The notes below the pieces were generated by a model that did no database searches, was not told the DNA's origin, and saw only the letters and a program-made list of their open reading frames with translations. From assembly GCA_027858145.1 (NCBI GenBank), contig JAQIDF010000470.1, positions 1 through 5,885 of the forward strand: DNA of 5,885 bases, given 5' to 3'. A program made the position numbers and the translations under genes. Each line of letters starts with the position of its first letter. Position 1 is the first letter of the stretch. Source of the stretch: Prolixibacteraceae bacterium. GTDB taxonomy: Bacteria; Bacteroidota; Bacteroidia; Bacteroidales; Prolixibacteraceae. Of this stretch, positions 1 through 5,885 are shown piece after piece.

Positions 1-1274
1 CCGCTGTCAGCTATCGGAATTTGTTCGCCTTCCCTCGATATCAGTATTGTATGATTAGCCAGGCCAACAATCACACCTTGTTCAAGCACCTTCTCAACAG
101 GGTTGTCGACTTTATCAAAGGTATTCTCGTTTACAATTTCAAAAACTTCTTCAATGTTTCTTTCTCTTGCTTCACTTTCATTCCAACCTGTAATTTGTTC
201 GGCCACTTTATTCAGGTTTTTAACAGTACCATTCATATCGGTTATAATAACACCATCGCCAATACTGTACAAAGTTGTTTTGTAAGCTTCGTGTTCAATA
301 AACATTCTTTTGAAATAGTTCCTTTCACTGGCACGGTGAAAAAAAGCAATAATGATAAGAATAAGCACGATGACTATTCCAAAAATGGTATAAAAATAGG
401 TTGTTTTAAGTTTTGATTCAGAGAAAACTTCTCGTTGGTGCAGGGTTGCAATAATGAAATATGGTGTGCCACTTACCCTGTTTACATAAGAAATTGCCGG
501 TGTCACACTTAAATTGGGTAACGTAAATATACCATCCAGCAAATCGTGGCTGTTGGAGGTTGTAATAATGTTCTTCCACATGTTATGTGTTGGTACTATA
601 TTATTTGGGGCAACAGGGGTTTTTTGGTTAAAAAAACGGATACTGTCACCGGTTTTTTCGACAAGCAAAATCTGACCGGTTTCTTCATTTCCGGGCCATT
701 TATCAAATGCCGGAAAATAATCTTCAGTTAGATTAAACGTTAATAAAATGGCAGCAACAGGCTGACCCTGCGGACTAAGTACCGGACCGATAAAACTAAG
801 AAGAACATCGCGACCGATATGTGAACGATAGAGGCCTGATATAACAGTTTCCCGTTGTTTTACGGCTTTCAGTATCAAGGAATCCTGTAATGCTTTTGGT
901 GTTAATGAATTATTGGAAACAACTAAAGTGCCTTCGGGCGTATAAAGGGTAACGTTCGAAAGACTATGCTCAGTGCTTATTGCGCTGAGTATTCCTTTTA
1001 CTGCTAATAACTTCTCTTCGGTTTGCGATTTTTGCCACTCACTAATGGCGGAAACCAATGCCGGGTTAAGGGCAATTAGGTGGGCATCATTCAGTTCGTC
1101 ATCATACCAGATTTTAAAATTGTCGGTTTTAATACGGGCTATCGAATGCAGCTCTTTTTCTACTCCTTGTAGTGCGCTTTCCTTAATTTTGTTTGAATAT
1201 AAATGCCCGACCCAGAATGCAGACACAAGCAAAACCAAAAATGTTATGATAAGTATTATGTATATTCGTTTCAT
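1..1274 (-). CDS. Membrane sensor with dCache-like periplasmic domain and PAS domain, probable sensor histidine kinase (C-terminus outside window)
   Basis: Reading the minus strand from the ATG at 1274-1272 gives 424 uninterrupted codons to the left edge, so the gene is intact but cut off by the window. Domains in order: short N-terminus and TM helix (about residues 4-23, IYIILIITFLVLLVSAFWVG); a periplasmic sensor of about 265 residues (25-290); a second TM helix (about 292-312); a cytoplasmic PAS domain from about 330, with YSIGDGVIITDMNG (336-349), ITGWNE (361-366) and SREGEQIPIADS (413-424). The sensor has double-Cache-like features: TLYTPEGTLVVS (109-120), GPVLSPQGQPVAAILLTFNL (163-182) and, just before TM2, SGTPYFIIATLHQREVF (268-284). 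In this architecture the PAS is usually followed by HisKA and HATPase domains, sometimes a receiver. None of those is visible, so 'histidine kinase' is inferred; a GGDEF or other output is possible. The ligand is unknown. It is transcribed divergently from the sigma factor operon. Confidence 0.85.
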   Translation of the reverse strand, partial: MKRIYIILIITFLVLLVSAFWVGHLYSNKIKESALQGVEKELHSIARIKTDNFKIWYDDELNDAHLIALNPALVSAISEWQKSQTEEKLLAVKGILSAISTEHSLSNVTLYTPEGTLVVSNNSLTPKALQDSLILKAVKQRETVISGLYRSHIGRDVLLSFIGPVLSPQGQPVAAILLTFNLTEDYFPAFDKWPGNEETGQILLVEKTGDSIRFFNQKTPVAPNNIVPTHNMWKNIITTSNSHDLLDGIFTLPNLSVTPAISYVNRVSGTPYFIIATLHQREVFSESKLKTTYFYTIFGIVIVLILIIIAFFHRASERNYFKRMFIEHEAYKTTLYSIGDGVIITDMNGTVKNLNKVAEQITGWNESEARERNIEEVFEIVNENTFDKVDNPVEKVLEQGVIVGLANHTILISREGEQIPIADS

Positions 1275-1282
1275 GTTCCCCC
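1275..1282 (-). promoter_or_regulatory. G-rich possible ribosome binding site, closely spaced
   Basis: On the minus strand a run of five G followed by AAC directly precedes the sensor ATG at 1274. It resembles a Shine-Dalgarno core, but only 3 bases separate it from the start, shorter than the usual 5-9. There is no other purine-rich core nearby. Bacteroidota depend little on Shine-Dalgarno pairing, so this may be incidental. Confidence 0.3.
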
Positions 1283-1299
1283 AAAAAGCTATTTACGTT

Positions 1300-1307
1300 C
1301 AAATGTA
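1300..1307 (-). promoter_or_regulatory. Candidate -7 promoter element for the sensor gene
   Basis: The minus strand reads TACATTTG here, an exact match to the Bacteroidota -7 consensus TAnnTTTG. It lies 25 bases upstream of the sensor ATG, which would give a short 5' leader. No good -33 TTTG/TTG lies about 20 bases further upstream: the nearest TTG is 14 bases away and the nearest TTTG 27. The call therefore rests on the -7 box and its position. Confidence 0.4.
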
Positions 1308-1328
1308 AGATGTTTTGAGCACAATTGC

Positions 1329-1363
1329 ACCCCTCAAAAGATAAATTATGCTAGAATAGGGGT
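1329..1363. repeat. Short inverted repeat in the divergent intergenic region
   Basis: ACCCCT at 1329-1334 and AGGGGT at 1358-1363 are perfect inverted 6-base arms separated by 23 bases of AT-rich DNA. They lie between the two divergent genes and upstream of both candidate -7 boxes, so a regulator-binding site is conceivable. The arms do not extend further and the spacer is long, so this is neither a good RNA hairpin nor a strong operator. It could be chance. Confidence 0.25.
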
Positions 1364-1377
1364 AAAAGTATTTACGG

Positions 1378-1415
1378 TTGTCTTACTTTACAATTGACTA
1401 TTATTTTGTATTTTG
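1378..1415 (+). promoter_or_regulatory. Candidate promoter of the sigma/anti-sigma operon
   Basis: TTG at 1378-1380 is followed 21 bases later by TATTTTG (1402-1408), which resembles the Bacteroidota -33 TTG / -7 TAnnTTTG pair with one base missing from the -7 box. The heptamer TATTTTG repeats immediately at 1409-1415. The start codon of the sigma gene is at 1437, giving a leader of roughly 20 bases. Autoregulated ECF operons may instead use a sigma-specific promoter, which cannot be recognised here. Confidence 0.3.
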
Positions 1416-1436
1416 GAGTGAAAGAGTTCTAACCCG

Positions 1437-2039
1437 ATGGAAAAAGACAAACAGTATTTCTCAGCAATAAAAAAAGGGGATAAGAAAAGTTTTGAGCTCC
1501 TTTTCAATGCATACTACAATTCATTATGTTATTATGCATTGAAATTTCTTGACGATTATGATGATGCCGAAGAGGTTGTTCAGGATGTTTTTATCACTAT
1601 ATGGGAAAAACGGTCTACAACTGTGCTCCCCTTGTCTGTCAGGAACTATCTTTTTGGTTCTGTCAGAAATCGCAGCCTGAACGTGCTGAAGCATAAAAAG
1701 ATTGTCGACCGGCACAAATCAGATAACCTGAAAGCCCAACTAGAACAATCAGATGACGAGTTATACAGGGAAATTGACCTTATGAATAAGATTAATGCAC
1801 ACATTGATGCCCTTCCGCCACGCCGCCGCGAAATATTTATACTCAGCCGCGAGTACGGACTAAAGTATCGCGAAATTGCCGAAAAACTCAACCTGTCGGT
1901 AAAAACGGTTGAGGCACAAATGGGGGTAGCCCTGAAAAGTTTACGTGAAAACCTGAAAGAATACAAAACACTAATCATAGGGCTGATATTTTTCTTCCGG
2001 AATGGTAAGGGTAAAACAGCTTTCGGGTGTCGTAATTAA
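1437..2039 (+). CDS. RNA polymerase ECF sigma-70 factor (Bacteroides expansion type)
   Basis: A 200-residue extracytoplasmic-function sigma factor that would redirect RNA polymerase to its target promoters when released by its anti-sigma factor. Sigma region 2 spans about residues 12-80, including the AEEVVQDVFITIWEKR segment (44-59) of regions 2.2-2.3. Region 4 spans about 119-172, with LPPRRREIFILSREYGL (126-142) and the helix-turn-helix YREIAEKLNLSVKTVEAQM (144-162). The linker is short and there is no region 1 or 3, as expected for ECF factors. The tail has a hydrophobic patch (TLIIGLIFFF, 178-187), common in Bacteroidota ECF factors that pair with FecR proteins. The start is supported by an in-frame TGA at 1419-1421 and by the family's usual length. 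There is no convincing Shine-Dalgarno sequence. The FecR gene starts 49 bases downstream, so the two are almost certainly co-transcribed and functionally paired. Target promoters are unknown. Confidence 0.95.
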   Translation: MEKDKQYFSAIKKGDKKSFELLFNAYYNSLCYYALKFLDDYDDAEEVVQDVFITIWEKRSTTVLPLSVRNYLFGSVRNRSLNVLKHKKIVDRHKSDNLKAQLEQSDDELYREIDLMNKINAHIDALPPRRREIFILSREYGLKYREIAEKLNLSVKTVEAQMGVALKSLRENLKEYKTLIIGLIFFFRNGKGKTAFGCRN

Positions 2040-2078
2040 AAAGCGTGTAAGAAATCATATTGATGTAACCAATTATTT

Positions 2079-2086
2079 GAAGAGAG
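2079..2086 (+). promoter_or_regulatory. Purine-rich ribosome binding site supporting the FecR start
   Basis: GAAGAGAG just upstream of the ATG at 2089 is the only purine-rich stretch near the candidate FecR starts. It favours 2089 over the in-frame ATG at 2002, which lies inside the sigma gene. Confidence 0.4.
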
Positions 2087-2088
2087 CG

Positions 2089-3063
2089 ATGCAGGAAAAT
2101 TATGATATTATAGCGAAATACCTTGCAGGAGAAGAATTATCAGACGAAGAGAAAGCAATGATAAAAAAGGCCAAAGCCGATCCGGTTTCCTGGTCTGAAA
2201 TAAAAACGCTTTTCCGAAACTCCGGGCAGGCATTAAAATTCAGACACTTAAACGCTGCCAAAGCCTGGGAAATAGTCGACAGCAAAACGGGCACCAAAAG
2301 TTACCGCAACCGTCCAATAGCGGGATGGCTTAAATATGCCGCAACTATTGTCTTAATGGTTACAAGCACCTTGCTCGTTTGGCAGCTTGTTTTCCCTGAC
2401 AAATATATCACATATAACACCGAAAGCTCTGACCTCAGCCGACCTGAATACCTCCTGGCCGATGGTACAAAAGTTACACTTAACCATGGCACAACGTTAA
2501 AAACGCCCCGAAAATTTTCGAACAACAACCGTACTGTTTATTTCGAAGGAGAAGCCTTCTTCGAAGTAGCACCCGACGCGGCACGTCCTTTTATTGTAAA
2601 AGCCGGCGATGCCGATGTAAAAGTACTGGGAACCTCTTTTAACGTACGCTCGTATTTAAATAACGCTAATATGGAAGTTGCTGTTGAAACCGGCCGCGTT
2701 GAAGTTGCAAGTCTGGTAAATAAAAACACGAAACAAAAGATTATACTAGCGAAAAACCAGAAAGGAATTGTGATACGTGGGAACGGTAAGATTGTTAAGC
2801 ACGACTATTATCACAAGAATGACCTGGCCTGGTTTACCCGCTGCCTTGAATTTGATGCGGCTCCACTTGCCGAAGTCATTAATGTTTTGAACCGTACATA
2901 TCACTCAAAAATTACGGCTGATGCCGATGTTGATACATCCCAACTGATTACCGCTTCGTTTGACCGGCAAAACATCAGCTACGTGCTCGATGTTATTGCA
3001 ATGACGCTCAATTTGAATATTCATCAACAGGATGAGAACTTATTCTACATTAGAAACAATTAG
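2089..3063 (+). CDS. FecR-family transmembrane anti-sigma factor with DUF4974-type C-terminal domain
   Basis: A 324-residue inner-membrane anti-sigma factor predicted to hold the upstream ECF sigma factor and to receive a periplasmic signal. Residues 1-75 are the cytoplasmic sigma-binding part, beginning with the typical YLAGEELSDEE (11-21). A single TM helix follows (about 81-102, LKYAATIVLMVTSTLLVWQL). The periplasmic FecR domain spans about 108-205, with LADGTKVTLNHGTTL (123-137), YFEGEAFFEVAP (151-162) and VLGTSFNVRSY (179-189). A C-terminal STN-like DUF4974 domain covers about 252-322, starting LEFDAAPLAEVINVLN. The start at 2089 fits the family N-terminus. An in-frame ATG at 2002 would add 29 basic residues and overlap the sigma gene by 38 bases, so it is less likely. 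In Fec/Pup-type systems the FecR C-terminus contacts the STN domain of a TonB-dependent transducer; here the next two genes carry STN domains but no visible receptor. The next gene follows 22 bases after the stop. Confidence 0.93.
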   Translation: MQENYDIIAKYLAGEELSDEEKAMIKKAKADPVSWSEIKTLFRNSGQALKFRHLNAAKAWEIVDSKTGTKSYRNRPIAGWLKYAATIVLMVTSTLLVWQLVFPDKYITYNTESSDLSRPEYLLADGTKVTLNHGTTLKTPRKFSNNNRTVYFEGEAFFEVAPDAARPFIVKAGDADVKVLGTSFNVRSYLNNANMEVAVETGRVEVASLVNKNTKQKIILAKNQKGIVIRGNGKIVKHDYYHKNDLAWFTRCLEFDAAPLAEVINVLNRTYHSKITADADVDTSQLITASFDRQNISYVLDVIAMTLNLNIHQQDENLFYIRNN

Positions 3064-3085
3064 GTTTAATTTAAAATGAACAGCC

Positions 3086-4624
3086 ATGAAAACCTTTATT
3101 ATTACCATAACAGCAACCCTGCTAATGCTTGCAGGAACGCTAACTTCAACAGCGCAACAACCGTCGAACATCCTCGAGCAAAACATGTCGCTTTATGTAG
3201 AAGATGAGCCGCTAGAATCTGTTATTAAAATAATATGCGATCAGTTTAACCTCGATTATGACTATAACTCAAAACTGATAAAAAACAAGCGGGTAAACCT
3301 TAGCATTTCCAATAAATCGGTGCGCGAGATTTTCGATAAACTCATGGACGATTATTATCTGATTTTCGAAATAGAAAACAACTTGCTGGTGGTTCGCGAT
3401 TATATACCAATGTCCGAAAATATCAATTTTGACGAACTCTACAACAAACCCAATACAGGGTTCCTGCTCGATGACAAAAACCGTGAATCGTTGTCCTTCA
3501 AATTCCGAAAAATCAGCAACCTGATTGTCATCCCGGTAAATGTTAACGATTCGGACACCATGAATTTTATTCTCGATACCGGGGTTCGTGACCCTATTAT
3601 CACCGAGCTGACCCTGGTTGAAGAACTCGACCTGAAATACATTAAACCAATTGATGTAAACGGACTGGGAAGTGATTCCACCCTGCAAGCATACCAGTCG
3701 GGCGATAATACACTCGCCATCCCGGGATTAAAAGCAGAACATGTAAAAATGAACGTTATCCTCGATGAATCGTTCCAAATATCGCAAATACTGGGTATGC
3801 CGGTTCACGGCCTTATCGGCTTCGATATGTTCAGGCACTACATCACCGAAATTGATTACGATGATGAGGAGATAACCTTATACAAACCTCAGTTTTATGA
3901 ATATAAACCCCGCCGAAACGATGTGGTGCTACCGCTAACCTTTATCCGTAATAAACCAATCGTGAAAACCGAACTTGTTCACGACGACGGGACAGTGGTG
4001 CCGGTAAACCTTTTAGTTGACACCGGGGCCAGCGATGCGCTTTGGATATCGCTCGATTCGGACACGACGCTTCAACTACCCGAAAAAAATATTTACACCT
4101 ACCTGGGCACCGGACTCAGTGGTGATCTCTACGGATATAAAGCACGTGTCAGCGCCGTGTGGGTTGGCGGGAAACCTGTGTCGGAGCCCATTGTTTCGTA
4201 TCCACAATCATTTTATATTAATGCTATTATCCAACAGGAAAAGCGTAATGGCTCAATTGGCGGTGAATTGCTGAGACGCTTCACGGTTACGCTCGATTAC
4301 TATAACAAACGAATGATACTGGATCCGAATTCCGACTTCAGGGACGAATTCAATTACAATATGAGCGGAATTGAAATAATAAACCCGGTACCCAGACTGC
4401 CGGTATTCACCGTCAGCAATGTAATCGAAGGTTCGCCGGCATGGGAGGCAGGCATCAGGGAAAACGATCAGATTCTTAAGATGAACTTTACTCATCACCG
4501 TAACCTCACACTTAACGACATTAATCTGGAACTCAGAAAAAGAGACAATAAGAAGATACGAATGACCATACTGAGAGGTGGTGAAGAAATAAAAACAACA
4601 TTCCGCCTTGAATCGATAATTTAA
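3086..4624 (+). CDS. Exported STN / two-lobed aspartyl protease / PDZ protein
   Basis: A 512-residue exported protein. Residues 1-23 are a signal peptide (hydrophobic core IITITATLLMLAG, probable cleavage near STAQ) without a lipobox Cys. Residues about 33-105 are an STN (secretin/TonB short N-terminal) domain: YVEDEPLESVIKIICDQFNL, then SNKSVREIFDKLM. A retropepsin-like aspartyl protease region follows as two successive lobes. Lobe 1 has FILDTGVRD (D164-T165-G166) and the hydrophobic-Gly motif HGLIGFDMF (241-249). Lobe 2 has LLVDTGASD (D312-T313-G314) and GSIGGELLRRF (389-399). Both catalytic Asp are present, so one chain could form the full active site. A C-terminal PDZ domain (about 427-510) has GSPAWEAGIRENDQIL (449-464). 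Protease plus PDZ is a known Bacteroidota arrangement; the N-terminal STN is the unusual part. The gene occupies the place of the TonB-dependent transducer in a sigma/FecR operon. Substrates are unknown; the anti-sigma factor is one candidate (inference). Location is probably periplasmic or cell-surface. Confidence 0.9.
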   Translation: MKTFIITITATLLMLAGTLTSTAQQPSNILEQNMSLYVEDEPLESVIKIICDQFNLDYDYNSKLIKNKRVNLSISNKSVREIFDKLMDDYYLIFEIENNLLVVRDYIPMSENINFDELYNKPNTGFLLDDKNRESLSFKFRKISNLIVIPVNVNDSDTMNFILDTGVRDPIITELTLVEELDLKYIKPIDVNGLGSDSTLQAYQSGDNTLAIPGLKAEHVKMNVILDESFQISQILGMPVHGLIGFDMFRHYITEIDYDDEEITLYKPQFYEYKPRRNDVVLPLTFIRNKPIVKTELVHDDGTVVPVNLLVDTGASDALWISLDSDTTLQLPEKNIYTYLGTGLSGDLYGYKARVSAVWVGGKPVSEPIVSYPQSFYINAIIQQEKRNGSIGGELLRRFTVTLDYYNKRMILDPNSDFRDEFNYNMSGIEIINPVPRLPVFTVSNVIEGSPAWEAGIRENDQILKMNFTHHRNLTLNDINLELRKRDNKKIRMTILRGGEEIKTTFRLESII

Positions 4625-4672
4625 AACGGCCTCATTATTGTGATACAACTTGTGCCCTGATACTTATATAAA

Positions 4673-5885
4673 ATGAAGCACATTGGTTTTGCCATACTAT
4701 TTGTTTGTACCCTTGTCCTGAATGCCGGGGGACAAGGGGATATCCCGGCAAATAGTGTAACCTTAAAAGCCGGGCACATTCCTAAAAAAGTGTTGATCGA
4801 CACCCTTGAAAAGGTGCTGGATATCCATTTTTCATACAACCCGGTTTTGCTAAACGCAAACGACACCATACATGCTGATTTTGAAAACAAATTACTGGAA
4901 GATGTTTTCAAAACGATTATCGCTGAAACTGAGATGAAATACGAGATACTGGATCGCCAGGTTGTATTTTTTCAATCATCCCTCCCACCCAAAAGGGCTG
5001 ACTCATCCGGGGTTTTTACCGTCAGCGGCATGGTGCTCGACAAATCGGAACAGGCACCGGTACCCTATTGCAATATATCGTTCGAAGGCCTAGCTCTTGG
5101 CACCATGACCAACATGGAGGGACGATTTTCGATGAAAATCCCCAAAAATTTACAACACGATACGTTGGTATTCTCCAGCTTAGGCTACGAAACATTGTAC
5201 ATGCCGGTACAGGATTTTTCCGACTCCACCCGCACAATAAAGCTGCGCATTGTAAGCTACAAAATCAAAATCGTTGACGTTTTTAGCTATAAACCGGAAT
5301 TCATTTTTGAACAATATGAAAAAAACCTCCGGGATAATTACGAACATGAAAATGTATTGCTAACGGCCTTTTACCGGGAGCTGACCAAAGAAAACGATTC
5401 GTACACCAACATATCTGAAGCGGTCGTAAATATTTTAAAAGCACCCTATAACCACCATGGCGATGATGCTGTCAGGCTCGTAAAAGGACGAAAAGCTGCC
5501 GATGCAAAACCGGTTAGCGACATACGGTTCACCCTGATGGGAGGCCCGTATTACATTACAAAACTCGACGTGGTGAAGAATAACGAAAGCTTTTTGAATG
5601 CTGAATTTCGTGAATTTTACTCCTATAAATTCGACCGTGTAACCTTAATCAATAACAGGCCAACAGCCGTGGTGAATTTTAAACCGGTTTACAACCTTCG
5701 CGATATCCTTTTTGAGGGCACCCTGTACTTCGATACCGAAACCTGGGCTCTGGTTCGTGTTGAATTTGAATATACGCGCGAAGGGTTAAAAGAGGCCCGC
5801 GAGTCACTGATTCACCGAAAACCATTATATGTAAAAGCTACACCACGTGAACTGAGGTATGTTGTTCAGTACAAACAAGTAAACG
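4673..5885 (+). CDS. Exported STN / carboxypeptidase-regulatory-like protein (C-terminus outside window)
   Basis: From the ATG at 4673, 404 codons run open to the right edge. Residues 1 to about 20 form a signal peptide (IGFAILFVCTLVLNAGG). About 28-102 are an STN domain: LKAGHIPKKVLIDTLEKVLD (31-50), FSYNPVLL, LLEDVFKTII, ending QVVFF. About 116-195 are a carboxypeptidase-regulatory-like beta-sandwich: VSGMVLDKSEQAPVPYCNIS (117-136), GTMTNMEGRFSMKIP (143-157), FSSLGYET (167-174). The remainder (205-404) contains TAFYREL (231-237), ISEAVVNIL (247-255) and FEGTLYFDTETWALVRVEF (347-365). This resembles an uncharacterised C-terminal region seen in Bacteroidota 'carboxypeptidase-like regulatory domain-containing' proteins. 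STN followed by this sandwich is how SusC-like receptors begin, but no TonB plug follows the sandwich; instead comes the AFYRE-type region. I would not call it a TonB receptor, though the unseen C-terminus could differ. It starts 48 bases after the protease stop with no terminator between, so it is probably in the same operon. Confidence 0.85.
   Translation, partial: MKHIGFAILFVCTLVLNAGGQGDIPANSVTLKAGHIPKKVLIDTLEKVLDIHFSYNPVLLNANDTIHADFENKLLEDVFKTIIAETEMKYEILDRQVVFFQSSLPPKRADSSGVFTVSGMVLDKSEQAPVPYCNISFEGLALGTMTNMEGRFSMKIPKNLQHDTLVFSSLGYETLYMPVQDFSDSTRTIKLRIVSYKIKIVDVFSYKPEFIFEQYEKNLRDNYEHENVLLTAFYRELTKENDSYTNISEAVVNILKAPYNHHGDDAVRLVKGRKAADAKPVSDIRFTLMGGPYYITKLDVVKNNESFLNAEFREFYSYKFDRVTLINNRPTAVVNFKPVYNLRDILFEGTLYFDTETWALVRVEFEYTREGLKEARESLIHRKPLYVKATPRELRYVVQYKQVN

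Larger units (their letters stand above)
1437..5885 (+). other. Probable operon: ECF sigma, FecR, STN-protease-PDZ, STN-regulatory-like protein
   Basis: Four same-strand genes are separated by 49, 22 and 48 bases. None of the gaps shows a stable hairpin followed by a T run. Sigma and FecR are classic partners, and the two downstream products both carry STN domains, the known partner module of FecR C-termini. Co-transcription is inferred from spacing and function; the operon may extend beyond the right edge. Confidence 0.7.

Noticed and set aside
21..1397. Several plus-strand open frames (for example 21-416, 546-731, 973-1308, 1203-1397)
   Set aside because: They lie antisense to the long minus-strand sensor frame, which has clear TM, dCache-like and PAS signatures; their translations show no recognisable domain.
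1524..2729. Minus-strand open frames opposite the sigma and FecR genes
   Set aside because: They are shadows of strongly supported coding frames, with no domains and no start signals.
3076..3219. Alternative ATG at 3076, ten bases before the chosen protease start
   Set aside because: It is in another frame and gives a short peptide without features that stops at 3217-3219; the ATG at 3086 gives a clean signal peptide.
3269..3720. Minus-strand open frames of 139 and 93 codons inside the protease gene
   Set aside because: They are antisense to the STN and first protease lobe, whose motifs are clear; the translations look non-protein-like.
4017..4274. Plus-strand 85-codon open frame inside the protease gene
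   Set aside because: It is an alternate frame across the second DTG lobe with no recognisable features.
4625..4672. Possible terminator between the protease and the last gene
   Set aside because: No stable inverted repeat followed by a T run is visible in the 48-base gap.
4253..4911. Minus-strand open frames across the protease end and the start of the last gene
   Set aside because: They are antisense to the PDZ and STN coding sequence. One spans the intergenic gap but has no domain support.
4673..5885. Calling the last gene a SusC/TonB-dependent receptor
   Set aside because: The STN and regulatory-like domains fit, but no plug follows at the expected place (after about residue 195); the sequence instead enters an AFYRE-type region.

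Overview
The window looks like a piece of a Bacteroidota chromosome (Bacteroidia-like; genus not determinable here). The evidence is a Bacteroides-expansion type ECF sigma factor beside a FecR anti-sigma factor with a C-terminal DUF4974-type domain, STN and carboxypeptidase-regulatory-like domains on exported proteins, moderately AT-rich DNA, weak Shine-Dalgarno sequences and a TAnnTTTG-like -7 box. No RNA genes, CRISPR arrays, insertion sequences or convincing terminators were seen.

Layout. Positions 1-1274 (minus strand) hold the N-terminal 424 codons of a membrane sensor protein: TM helix, large periplasmic dCache-like sensor, second TM helix, PAS domain. It is most likely a sensor histidine kinase and runs off the left edge. 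Positions 1275-1436 are a divergent intergenic region with candidate promoters and short repeats. Four plus-strand genes follow, closely spaced and probably one transcription unit: an ECF sigma factor (1437-2039), a FecR-family anti-sigma factor (2089-3063), an exported STN / two-lobed aspartyl protease / PDZ protein (3086-4624), and an exported STN / carboxypeptidase-regulatory-like protein that runs off the right edge (4673-5885).

How the genes may work together. In the classic Fec/Sus-type layout, sigma and anti-sigma genes are followed by a TonB-dependent outer-membrane transducer whose N-terminal STN domain signals to the FecR C-terminus. Here the two genes in that position carry STN domains, but one attaches it to a protease and the other to a regulatory-like beta-sandwich plus an unrecognised domain. 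No TonB plug or barrel is visible. Three consecutive genes thus carry a similar roughly 70-residue STN-like module: the FecR C-terminus and the N-termini of the next two proteins. The most interesting hypothesis is a cell-surface signalling branch in which an STN-tethered periplasmic aspartyl protease replaces the TonB-dependent transducer, or is its output, perhaps acting on the anti-sigma factor. This is inference. The domains are read from the sequence; the mechanism is not demonstrated.
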